In this document: positions 1-6,101 of the stretch, one piece after another
Layout of the letters: every line of letters starts with the position of its first letter
Numbering within the stretch: position 1 is the stretch's first letter
Made by a program: the position numbers and the translations under genes
NCBI GenBank assembly: GCA_947458415.1
Contig: CANGZG010000092.1
Location: 1-9,328 of the forward strand
Length of the DNA stretch: 9,328 nucleotides
Reading direction: 5' to 3'
Source of the DNA: Comamonadaceae bacterium
Lineage (GTDB): Bacteria; Pseudomonadota; Gammaproteobacteria; Burkholderiales; Burkholderiaceae_C
The notes under the pieces: generated by a model
Database searches by the model: none
What the model saw: only the letters and a program-made list of their open reading frames with translations
What the model was told of the DNA's origin: nothing

Positions 1-921
1 CAGTTTGTAATCTTTGTTGTACTTGCGCAAGATGTCCCAAGTTGGAAATTTTTCGGCATAGCGGCGTTTGTTGTTCTTCCACATGAAGTTGTATACGCAG
101 TTGTGGAAGTAATAAAACTCAAGGTGCTTGAACTCCGTCTTGGTGGCACTGAACAGCTCTTCCACCCGCGCAATGTGTTCGTCCATGGTGCCGCCCACGT
201 CCATCAACAACAATAACTTCACATGGTTGTGGCGCTCTGGGCGCATCTTGATGTCCAAGTAGCCTGCGTTGGCAGCGGTACTGCGGATGGTGTGGTCCAA
301 ATCAAATTCATTTTCTGCACCCTCACGCGCAAACCGGCGCAAACGGCGCAACGCCACTTTGATGTTGCGCGTGCCCAATTCAATGCTGTCGTCATAGTCT
401 TGGTAAGCGCGCTGTTCCCAGACCTTGACGGCACTTTTGTTGCCGCCCTTGCCACCGATGCGAATGCCTTGCGGGTTGTAGCCCCCATTGCCAAATGGGG
501 AGGTGCCGCCCGTGCCGATCCATTTGCTGCCGCCCTCGTGGCGTTCTTTTTGTTCTTCCAAGCGTTTTTTCAAGGTGTCCATCAACTCGTCCCAGCCCAT
601 TTTTTCGATGGCGGCTTTTTGCTCTGGGGTGAGTTCGTTTTCCAATATTTTTTTCAGCCAGTCGATTGGTACATCGGCGGTGAAATCGGTCAGCATTTCA
701 ACGCCTTTGAAATATGCACCAAAGGCTTTGTCAAACTTGTCGAAATGCTTTTCGTCTTTGATCAAGGCTGTGCGGCTGAGGTAGTAAAAATCATCCATGC
801 TGCATGCGTCGCTCTGCGGCCCGACCACATTGGCTTGCATGGCTTCGAGCAACATCAGAAACTCTTTCACCGACACCGGCAGTTTGGCGGCGCGCAAGGT
901 GTAGAAGAAGTCGATCAGCAT
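1..921 (-). CDS. VWA domain protein, CoxE-like (C-terminus cut off by window edge)
   Basis: The minus-strand reading frame is open for 307 codons from ATG at 921 down to base 1, so the C-terminus lies outside the window. The N-terminal half is mainly charged and looks helical. A glycine-rich conserved-looking stretch follows at about residues 130-160 (GGSKWIGTGGTSPFG). The von Willebrand factor A fold begins near residue 233, with the metal-site loop LLLLMDVGGTMDEH at 236-249. That loop reads DxGGT where a classical MIDAS has DxSxS, so metal binding is not certain. Proteins of this type partner MoxR ATPases; the CoxE name comes from CO dehydrogenase maturation loci, but nothing here links it to that enzyme. 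It starts 6 bases after the MoxR stop codon with no clear Shine-Dalgarno sequence, suggesting an operon with coupled translation. I judge the protein cytoplasmic, as no signal peptide is visible. Confidence 0.9.
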   Translation of the reverse strand, partial: MLIDFFYTLRAAKLPVSVKEFLMLLEAMQANVVGPQSDACSMDDFYYLSRTALIKDEKHFDKFDKAFGAYFKGVEMLTDFTADVPIDWLKKILENELTPEQKAAIEKMGWDELMDTLKKRLEEQKERHEGGSKWIGTGGTSPFGNGGYNPQGIRIGGKGGNKSAVKVWEQRAYQDYDDSIELGTRNIKVALRRLRRFAREGAENEFDLDHTIRSTAANAGYLDIKMRPERHNHVKLLLLMDVGGTMDEHIARVEELFSATKTEFKHLEFYYFHNCVYNFMWKNNKRRYAEKFPTWDILRKYNKDYKL

Positions 922-927
922 GGCGCG

Positions 928-1782
928 TCAGCGGTTACGGCTTTGCATGAACACCAGTTTTTCGAACAGGGTCACGTCTTGTTCGTTCTTTAGCAACGCG
1001 CCGACCAGAGGCGGCACAGCCACTTTGTCGTCTTGGGTTTGCAGCGCAGCCAGAGGAATGTCTTCCGCCACCAGCAGCTTCAACCAATCGAGCAATTCAG
1101 AAGTCGACGGTTTTTTCTTCAAGCCGGGCAAGCCGCGCACGTCGTAGAAGGTTTTCAGGGCGGCAGCGAGCAAATCTTTTTTCAAATTCGGGAAATGCAC
1201 ATCGATGATTTGCCGCATGGTGTCGGCTTCGGGGAACTTGATGTAGTGAAAGAAGCAACGGCGCAAGAATGCGTCAGGCAGCTCTTTTTCGTTGTTCGAG
1301 GTGATGAACACCAAGGGGCGGGTGGTGGCTTTGATCAGCTCGCGCGTTTCATAGCAGTAAAACTCCATGCGATCGAGTTCGCGCAGCAAGTCATTGGGGA
1401 ATTCGATGTCGGCTTTGTCGATTTCATCGATCAGCAAGGCCACGGGCTCTTTGGCGGTAAACGCTTGCCAAAGCACGCCTTTGATGATGTAGTTTTCGAT
1501 GTTTTTCACCCGCTCGCCGCCGTCAAGGTCGGCCATTTGGCTGTCACGCAAACGGCTGACCGCGTCATATTCGTACAAACCTTGTTGGGCTTTGGTGGTG
1601 GATTTCACATGCCATTGCAACAGTGGCATGTTCAGCGCTGCGGCTACCTCTTCTGCCAACATGGTTTTTCCGGTGCCGGGTTCGCCCTTGACCAGCAAAG
1701 GCCGCTTGAGCGTGATGGCGGCGTTCACCGCCAGCATCAGGTCTTGGGTGGCCACGTAGTTTTGGGAGCCTTGGAATTTCAT
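928..1782 (-). CDS. MoxR family AAA+ ATPase
   Basis: This 284-residue protein is a MoxR-type AAA+ ATPase. Walker A is GEPGTGKT at 33-40, Walker B is LLIDEID at 116-122, the sensor-1 Asn lies in TSNN at 161-164, and the arginine-finger region is LRRC at 173-176. MoxR ATPases act as chaperones that remodel or activate protein complexes, often in metal-cofactor or respiratory enzyme maturation, together with a VWA-domain partner encoded next door; the VWA gene here follows 6 bases downstream. The start is supported by an AAAGG Shine-Dalgarno sequence nine bases before ATG 1782. The gene diverges from the cytochrome c4 gene with 86 bases between the starts. The client protein cannot be told from the sequence. 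The long plus-strand frame across this gene is antisense shadow. Confidence 0.95.
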   Translation of the reverse strand: MKFQGSQNYVATQDLMLAVNAAITLKRPLLVKGEPGTGKTMLAEEVAAALNMPLLQWHVKSTTKAQQGLYEYDAVSRLRDSQMADLDGGERVKNIENYIIKGVLWQAFTAKEPVALLIDEIDKADIEFPNDLLRELDRMEFYCYETRELIKATTRPLVFITSNNEKELPDAFLRRCFFHYIKFPEADTMRQIIDVHFPNLKKDLLAAALKTFYDVRGLPGLKKKPSTSELLDWLKLLVAEDIPLAALQTQDDKVAVPPLVGALLKNEQDVTLFEKLVFMQSRNR

Positions 1783-1804
1783 TCGCTTGTGCCTTTCGGG
1801 GGTA

Positions 1805-1838
1805 TTGACGCGGAGCTTACAAACCGCGTCTATATAAT
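1805..1838 (+). promoter_or_regulatory. Candidate promoter for cytochrome c4 gene
   Basis: A perfect -10 hexamer TATAAT lies at 1833-1838, and a good -35 hexamer TTGACG at 1805-1810. The 22-base spacing is longer than the usual 16-18, so they may not work as a pair without an activator or DNA distortion. A transcript from this -10 would start near 1845, leaving a leader of only about 24 bases before ATG 1869 and excluding most of the GGAG at 1843-1846. The TATATA core is symmetric and could also serve the minus strand. Confidence 0.4.
1807..1830. repeat. Perfect 7-bp inverted repeat in divergent promoter region
   Basis: GACGCGG at 1807-1813 and CCGCGTC at 1824-1830 are exact reverse complements separated by 10 bases. 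The repeat lies in the 86-base gap between moxR and the cytochrome c4 gene, directly upstream of a TATAAT box. It has no U-tract after it, so it does not look like a terminator. A dimeric regulator's operator is the natural reading, but no known consensus was recognised and chance cannot be excluded. Confidence 0.4.
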
Positions 1839-1851
1839 CTTTGGAGTTTCA

Positions 1852-1872
1852 ATGATTGTCTGTCCAAAATGA
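1852..1872 (+). other. Possible 6-codon minicistron overlapping the cytochrome c4 start
   Basis: ATG at 1852 opens a six-codon frame (MIVCPK) whose TGA at 1870-1872 overlaps the cytochrome c4 ATG as ATGA. The only Shine-Dalgarno-like sequence here, GGAG at 1843-1846, is five bases from this ATG and 22 from the cytochrome start. Translation of the minicistron could feed ribosomes to the real gene by stop-start coupling. It may equally be an accident, and the TATAAT at 1833-1838 would start mRNA too late to include the full GGAG. Confidence 0.25.
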
Positions 1873-2528
1873 ACAAGTTTTATACGTCGTTGCTCGTCTT
1901 GTTTGTCGCTTGTGCGACCCCTGTCGCTCATGCCCAAGAAACGGGTGACGCCAAAGCCGGTGAAACCAAAATCGCCATGTGCATTGGTTGCCACGGCATC
2001 AAAGGTTACCAAGCCAGTTTCCCCGAAGTTTATAAAGTCCCCAAAATTTCAGGCCAAACCGCCGCTTACATCGTGTCTTCATTGAACGCTTACCAAAAAG
2101 GTGAGCGCAAGCACCCCACCATGAAGAGCATCGCGGCCTCACTGACTGCCAAAGACATGGCGGACATCGCGGCATATTACGAATCCCACGGCAAAGCAAC
2201 TGCGCCTGCGGTCCCCGACAAAGCCACCCAAGCGACCGGCAAAACCGCGGAATTGCTTGCCAAAGGGGCTTGTGCTTCTTGCCACGGCGCCAACTTGAAC
2301 AAACCCATGGTGCCCGGTTACCCGAAGATCGCGGGCCAGTACAAAGACTATGTGTATGTGGCGCTCAAGTCTTACAAAACTGAAAACCAAGCCACTTGGG
2401 GACGCAACAACGGTGTCATGGCCGGTATCGCCAAGCAGTTCACTTTGGCAGAGTTGAAAGAAATCGCTGCTTATGTGAGCCAACAACAGGGCGATTTGCA
2501 GACCGTGCCGCAATCCAAGTTCCGCTGA
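1869..2528 (+). CDS. Cytochrome c4, periplasmic di-heme cytochrome c
   Basis: The 219-residue protein starts with a Sec signal peptide (MNKFYTSLLVLFVACATPV, predicted cleavage after AHA at 20-22). Two cytochrome c domains follow, each with a heme-attachment motif: CIGCH at 38-42 and CASCH at 135-139. Likely axial methionines are M85 (HPTMKS) and M184 (NNGVMAG). The duplicated PKIxGQ signature (58-63 and 152-157) is typical of cytochrome c4, which carries electrons in the periplasm to terminal oxidases. The signal peptide fixes the start at 1869, although no Shine-Dalgarno sequence lies at normal distance. The gene diverges from moxR and ends in a strong terminator, so it is probably monocistronic. 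Partnership with the CoxBA oxidase at the far end of the window is plausible but inferred. Confidence 0.95.
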   Translation: MNKFYTSLLVLFVACATPVAHAQETGDAKAGETKIAMCIGCHGIKGYQASFPEVYKVPKISGQTAAYIVSSLNAYQKGERKHPTMKSIAASLTAKDMADIAAYYESHGKATAPAVPDKATQATGKTAELLAKGACASCHGANLNKPMVPGYPKIAGQYKDYVYVALKSYKTENQATWGRNNGVMAGIAKQFTLAELKEIAAYVSQQQGDLQTVPQSKFR

Positions 2529-2547
2529 AGCCCTTTCGCATTTCACC

Positions 2548-2574
2548 AAAGGCCCACCACGTTGGGCCTTTTTT
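2548..2574 (+). terminator. Rho-independent terminator after cytochrome c4 gene
   Basis: A perfect 9-bp stem pairs AAAGGCCCA (2548-2556) with TGGGCCTTT (2563-2571) around the 6-base loop CCACGT, with a T-run at 2569-2574. It begins 19 bases after the cytochrome stop codon. Read from the minus strand, the hairpin is followed by only three T before GG, so it should stop DUF1841 transcripts less well. Confidence 0.92.
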
Positions 2575-2580
2575 CATGGG

Positions 2581-3009
2581 TCAGTCTTGGGTCGCCCGCC
2601 TTTGCACGGCATCGATGTAGGCTTGGCCATCAGGCGGTTGGCCACTGCGTTGACTCTCCCACAACATGGTGCCCAAGCATTCCATCACCTCATGGTGGGC
2701 ATCGTGCAAGTCGGTGCGTTTGGCTGCGAGCAATTCAACGGCTTGTCGAATGCCCCGTGGTTGATCGATGGAGCATTGTTCGCTGATGGACAAATGCATG
2801 GACAAGTGCAAAAAAGGGTTGCCCGTGCTGTCATCGAAATCACGTTGCAACGCATCCTCTTCGTTGGCCAACACGGCATGGTATTCGGGGTGTCGGCTGA
2901 TCCATTCTGCTGCCAACGTCTCCAACGGGTCGACCAACGGCCCTTGCAATTGTTTGGCATAGACTTGGCATAAGAAGCGACGGACGTCTTGTTGTGAGGG
3001 ACTGAACAT
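2581..3009 (-). CDS. DUF1841 family protein, function unknown
   Basis: This 142-residue protein resembles the DUF1841 family of proteobacteria, recognised from the N-terminal MFSPSQQDVRRF, the central NPFLHLSMHL (64-73) with SIDQPRGIR (80-88), and the C-terminal MECLGTMLWESQRSG (109-123). No function is established for the family as far as I know. The sequence appears soluble and helical, without signal peptide or membrane segment. His and Glu cluster in HPEYH (40-44), HLSMH (68-72) and HHEVME (105-110), compatible with a metal site. The frame stays open upstream to 3276, but that extension overlaps the thiolase and has no family resemblance, so ATG 3009 is chosen. There is no obvious Shine-Dalgarno sequence. 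The gene is divergent from the thiolase with 27 bases between the starts. Confidence 0.88.
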   Translation of the reverse strand: MFSPSQQDVRRFLCQVYAKQLQGPLVDPLETLAAEWISRHPEYHAVLANEEDALQRDFDDSTGNPFLHLSMHLSISEQCSIDQPRGIRQAVELLAAKRTDLHDAHHEVMECLGTMLWESQRSGQPPDGQAYIDAVQRRATQD

Positions 3010-3036
3010 GCGCTGTATTGTCAACCAGAGAAGCCC

Positions 3037-4239
3037 ATGAACCAAGCCTACATTTGTGATGCCATACGAACCCCTTTCGGCCGCTACGGGGGTGCGTTGT
3101 CCACTGTACGCGCTGACGACTTGGCTGCCATACCTTTGCGTGCATTGATGGCGCGCAATCCCCAGGTAGATTGGATGGCTGTTACTGAAGTGCTGTATGG
3201 CTGCGTCAACCAAGCAGGCGAAGACAACCGCAATGTGGCGCACATGGCGAGTTTGCTGGCTGGTTTGCCCTACCAAATCCCGGGCGCCACGATCAACCGC
3301 TTATGCGGCTCTGGCATGGATGCCTTGGGCACAGCTGCCCGGGCCATTCGCGCTGGCGAAGCCACCTTGATGATTGCCGGCGGCGTCGAAAGCATGAGCC
3401 GTGCGCCGTTTGTCATGCCCAAATCGGAGACAGCGTTTGCGCGCACACCAGCCATTTTTGACACGACCATTGGTTGGCGCTTCATCAACCCGTTGATGAA
3501 AGCCATGTACGGCGTGGACGCCATGCCCGAAACCGCCGAGAACGTGGCCACCGATTACAAGATCGAGCGCGAAGCCCAAGACCGCATGGCGCTGGCCAGC
3601 CAGTTGAAAGCAGTTGCCGCGCAGCAGTCCGGTGCATTGGCTGAGGAAATCACACCGGTCACGATTGCACAAAAAAAAGGCGATCCGGTGGTGGTGGACA
3701 AGGATGAACACCCACGTACCACCAGCTTGGAAAAACTGGCGCAACTCAAAGGCGTGGTACGCCCCGACGGCACAGTCACCGCGGGCAACGCCAGTGGCGT
3801 GAATGACGGTGCTTGCGCGATATTGCTGGCCGATGAAGCCACCGCCAAAGTGCATGGGCTCACGCCTCGGGCACGCGTGGTAGGCATGGCGACCGCTGGT
3901 GTGCCACCACGCATCATGGGCATGGGTCCAGCGCCTGCGACAGAAAAAGTGTTGGCCTTGACCGGGTTGACCCTGTCGCAAATGGACGTGATCGAGTTGA
4001 ACGAAGCGTTTGCAGCCCAAGGCATTGCGGTGCTGCGCATGTTGGGTTTGCAAGACGATGACCCGCGCGTCAACCCGAACGGTGGCGCGATTGCTTTGGG
4101 TCATCCGCTGGGTGCCAGCGGCGCGCGTCTGGTGACCACCGCCACCAACCAGTTGCACCGCACTGGCGGGCGTTACGCCTTGTGCACCATGTGCATTGGG
4201 GTGGGGCAGGGCATTGCCGTGGTGATTGAGCGCGTTTAA
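3037..4239 (+). CDS. pcaF: Thiolase, 3-oxoadipyl-CoA thiolase type (acetyl-CoA acyltransferase)
   Basis: This is a full-length 400-residue thiolase. The acyl-enzyme cysteine is C90 in NRLCGSGMD, the catalytic histidine H356 lies in GHPLGASGARL, and the second cysteine C386 in CTMCIGVGQG. NEAFAAQ, the conserved thiolase loop, is also present. The N-terminus (ICDAIRTPFGRYGGALSTVR), the NQAGEDNRNVA segment and IFDTTIGWRFINPLMK match the 3-oxoadipyl-CoA thiolase (PcaF/PaaJ) subgroup, which cleaves 3-oxoadipyl-CoA to succinyl-CoA and acetyl-CoA at the end of aromatic degradation. No other pca or paa gene is nearby, so a broader acetyl-CoA acyltransferase role remains possible. A weak AGAGAAG lies just upstream of ATG 3037. 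A bidirectional-looking hairpin follows the stop. The long minus-strand frames across this gene are shadows. Confidence 0.93.
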   Translation: MNQAYICDAIRTPFGRYGGALSTVRADDLAAIPLRALMARNPQVDWMAVTEVLYGCVNQAGEDNRNVAHMASLLAGLPYQIPGATINRLCGSGMDALGTAARAIRAGEATLMIAGGVESMSRAPFVMPKSETAFARTPAIFDTTIGWRFINPLMKAMYGVDAMPETAENVATDYKIEREAQDRMALASQLKAVAAQQSGALAEEITPVTIAQKKGDPVVVDKDEHPRTTSLEKLAQLKGVVRPDGTVTAGNASGVNDGACAILLADEATAKVHGLTPRARVVGMATAGVPPRIMGMGPAPATEKVLALTGLTLSQMDVIELNEAFAAQGIAVLRMLGLQDDDPRVNPNGGAIALGHPLGASGARLVTTATNQLHRTGGRYALCTMCIGVGQGIAVVIERV

Positions 4240-4253
4240 GCCGACACACGTTT

Positions 4254-4282
4254 AAAAAAAGTCCGCTGATGCGGTTTTTTTT
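4254..4282. terminator. Candidate bidirectional terminator between thiolase and fpr
   Basis: A seven-A run (4254-4260) precedes a CCGC-TGAT-GCGG hairpin (4263-4274), followed by an eight-T run (4275-4282). The GC stem is only 4 bp, but A/T pairing outside it could lengthen it. The A-run becomes the U-tract for minus-strand transcription, so it can serve both the thiolase and fpr, which converge here. The T-run overlaps the fpr stop codon at 4281-4283. Confidence 0.75.
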
Positions 4283-5054
4283 ATTGCTCTACAAACGCCC
4301 GTTCCACCACAAAATCTCCCGGCGTGCTGGTATTGCCTTCGGCAAAACCGCGTTCTTCCAGCATGGTTTTCAAATCTTTCAGCATTTGCGGACTGCCGCA
4401 CAGCATGACGCGGTCATCTTGCGGGTTGAACGCAGGCAAACCCAAATCAGCAAACAATTTGCCCGAGTTGATCAAATCGGTCATGCGGCCTTGGTTTTTG
4501 TAAGGCTCACGGGTGACGGTGGGGTAGTACAACATCTGCTCGCGCACCATCTCGCCCAGCAGTTCGTGCTGCGGCAGTTCTTGGGTCAGGTAGTCGTGGT
4601 AAGCCAGTTCGTTGACTTGACGCACCCCGTGAACAATGATGACTTTTTCAAAACGCTCGTAGGTGTCAGGGTCGCGCACGATGCTCAGGTAAGGTGCCAA
4701 GCCAGTGCCCGTGCCCAGCAAATACAGGTGTTTGCCGGGCAACAAATAATCGATCAACAAGGTGCCCGTGGGTTTGCGTCCGACGATGATCTTGTCGCCG
4801 ACCTGAATGTGCTGCAAGCGAGAAGTCAAAGGACCATCGGGTACTTTGATGCTCAAAAACTCCAAGTGTTCTTCGTAATTCGGGCTCACAATGCTGTAAG
4901 CGCGGAGCAGGGGCTTGCCGTCGACCTTGAGTCCAATCATGGTGAAATGGCCGTTGGAGAACCGCAGGGCCATGTCGCGGGTGGTGGTGAAACTGAACAG
5001 GCGATCGGTCCAATGGTGAACGGATAAGACGGTTTCTTCTAGGAAGGCACTCAT
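4281..5054 (-). CDS. fpr: Ferredoxin/flavodoxin-NADP+ reductase
   Basis: This 257-residue protein belongs to the bacterial plant-type FNR family. It transfers electrons between NADPH and ferredoxin or flavodoxin through FAD in the cytoplasm. The FAD-binding motif is RAYS at 51-54, followed by the conserved KVPDGPLTSRL at 70-80. The nucleotide-binding loop is GTGTGLAP at 114-121, and CGSP at 219-222 lies in the NADP domain. The protein ends AFVEQ, with no terminal aromatic residue, as in the Azotobacter-type subclass and unlike the plant enzymes. ATG 5054 is chosen because the family begins MSAFLEE. An in-frame ATG at 5102, with a weak AGGG upstream, would add 16 residues (273 in all). No Shine-Dalgarno sequence is clear at 5054. 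The gene converges with the thiolase and diverges from the MaoC gene. Roles in oxidative stress or Fe-S supply are known for relatives. Confidence 0.93.
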   Translation of the reverse strand: MSAFLEETVLSVHHWTDRLFSFTTTRDMALRFSNGHFTMIGLKVDGKPLLRAYSIVSPNYEEHLEFLSIKVPDGPLTSRLQHIQVGDKIIVGRKPTGTLLIDYLLPGKHLYLLGTGTGLAPYLSIVRDPDTYERFEKVIIVHGVRQVNELAYHDYLTQELPQHELLGEMVREQMLYYPTVTREPYKNQGRMTDLINSGKLFADLGLPAFNPQDDRVMLCGSPQMLKDLKTMLEERGFAEGNTSTPGDFVVERAFVEQ

Positions 5055-5157
5055 GGACAGGTCTGTTTGAAAGTCAAAAAACAAGATTTTAGTTGACGCC
5101 ATGTCGCCCTGGCGATGTGGCTCGACTGGATCAGCATATGCAAGGATGAACAAGCAC

Positions 5158-5616
5158 ATGAAAAAAGAATTCAACACGTTTGATGACATCAAAGCCTGCG
5201 TCGGGCAGGACGTGGCGGTCAGTGACTGGTGTGTGGTGACGCAAGCGCAAATCAACTTGTTCGCTGATGCCACCCATGACCACCAATGGATTCACATCGA
5301 TGCGGAAAAAGCCGCTGCGGGGCCGTTTGGCACCCCGATCGCGCATGGATTTTTGACTTTGTCTTTGTTGCCGCGTTTTTTTGAGTCGGCTTTTTCTTCT
5401 GCACAAACACGCATGGGCGTGAACTATGGCTTGAACAAGGTCAGGTTCACCGCACCCGTGCCGGTCAACAGCCGTTTGCGCGGGCACATGCATTTATTGG
5501 CCTGTGAGGACATCGCGCCCAATGGCATCCAAATGACATGGAAGGTCAGCGTCGAGCGCGAAGGCAGCGACAAGCCGGTGTGCGTGGCAGAGTCGCTGGT
5601 CAGGCATTACGCCTGA
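5158..5616 (+). CDS. MaoC-like (R)-specific enoyl-CoA hydratase family protein
   Basis: The 152-residue single hot-dog-fold protein belongs to the MaoC/NodN-like dehydratase family. The hydratase-2 segment is FADATHDHQWIHID (35-48), where D41 and H46 are the expected catalytic pair; the usual Gly before the Asp is His here. It continues into GPFGTPIAHGFLTLSLLP (55-72), a family hallmark. Relatives hydrate enoyl-CoA thioesters, for example in fatty-acid or polyhydroxyalkanoate metabolism; the substrate here is unknown. The frame is open from ATG 5101, with further ATGs at 5146 and 5158. I chose 5158 because AAGGA at 5142-5146 lies 11 bases upstream and homology begins at FNTFDDI. The last 10 bases overlap the end of trmL on the opposite strand. 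No terminator is visible. Confidence 0.88.
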   Translation: MKKEFNTFDDIKACVGQDVAVSDWCVVTQAQINLFADATHDHQWIHIDAEKAAAGPFGTPIAHGFLTLSLLPRFFESAFSSAQTRMGVNYGLNKVRFTAPVPVNSRLRGHMHLLACEDIAPNGIQMTWKVSVEREGSDKPVCVAESLVRHYA

Positions 5617-6086
5617 TTCGAAGGTATGCCAAAGCCTTGTTGTCGCCATGCTTCGTACACCACCACTGCCACGGCATTGGACAAATTCAAACTGCGCTGA
5701 CCCGGCACCATGGGCAGTGTGAGCAACCTGTCTGCCCCAAAACTTTCGCGCAGCGCCACGGGCAAGCCGCTGGTTTCAGAGCCGAAAATCAACCAATCGT
5801 TGGTTTGTAACGCGCAGTCATGGACACGGCGCTTGCCATGGGTGCTGAGTGCAAAGCAGCGTTGTGGATCGGGTTGTTCGCTGGCCAAAAACGCTTCCCA
5901 ATCCGCATGGCGTTTGACGAACGCGTATTCCAAATAATCCAAACCGGCGCGACGCATTTGTTTGTCTTCCATGGAAAAGCCCAATGGTTCAATCAGGTGC
6001 AACCGGCAACCGGTGTTCGCTGCCAAACGAATCACATTGCCCGTGTTGGGCGGAATTTCTGGTTGGTGAAGAACAATGTTGAACAT
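5607..6086 (-). CDS. trmL: tRNA (cytidine(34)-2'-O)-methyltransferase
   Basis: This SPOUT-class methyltransferase (159 residues) methylates the 2'-OH of the wobble nucleotide in certain tRNA-Leu species, as shown for E. coli TrmL (YibK). Family motifs in order are PEIPPNTGNVIRLAANTG (9-26), FGSETSGLP (101-109), and the SAM-binding knot LPMVPGQRSLNLSNAVA (124-140). MFNIVL matches the family N-terminus, so ATG 6086 is chosen. An upstream in-frame ATG at 6101 directly abuts the comF stop (TGAATG) and would add MLAPP; reinitiation there is a real alternative, as neither start has a Shine-Dalgarno sequence. It is the second gene of a comF-trmL unit. The stop overlaps the MaoC gene end by 10 bases. 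Confidence 0.93.
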   Translation of the reverse strand: MFNIVLHQPEIPPNTGNVIRLAANTGCRLHLIEPLGFSMEDKQMRRAGLDYLEYAFVKRHADWEAFLASEQPDPQRCFALSTHGKRRVHDCALQTNDWLIFGSETSGLPVALRESFGADRLLTLPMVPGQRSLNLSNAVAVVVYEAWRQQGFGIPSNQA

Positions 6087-6101
6087 GGGTGGGGCGAGCA
6101 T

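Noticed and set aside
223..993. 256-codon open frame on the plus strand
   Set aside because: It is antisense to the VWA gene, and no family features are visible; the minus-strand frame has clear VWA features.
1033..1872. 279-codon plus-strand frame across moxR
   Set aside because: It is antisense to a clear AAA+ ATPase; only its last six codons (MIVCPK) are of interest as a minicistron.
2992..3021. TTGTGA-N18-TATTGT as thiolase promoter
   Set aside because: Each hexamer matches only four of six consensus bases, so it is not supportable without 5'-end data.
3019..3024. TTGACA on the minus strand before DUF1841
   Set aside because: A matching -10 would have to lie inside the gene, and none is found there.
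3010..3276. 89-residue N-terminal extension of the DUF1841 frame
   Set aside because: It overlaps the thiolase start on the opposite strand, and family homology begins at MFSPSQQ (3009).
3301..4158. 285-codon minus-strand frame across the thiolase
   Set aside because: Its composition is typical of an antisense shadow, and the thiolase with all catalytic residues lies on the plus strand.
5073..5097. GTCAA-N15-TTGAC inverted repeat between fpr and the MaoC gene, and a TAAAAT (minus strand, 5087-5092) as fpr -10
   Set aside because: A 5-bp repeat in AT-rich DNA is expected by chance, and the -35 partner for TAAAAT is weak (TCGCCA at 18 bases).
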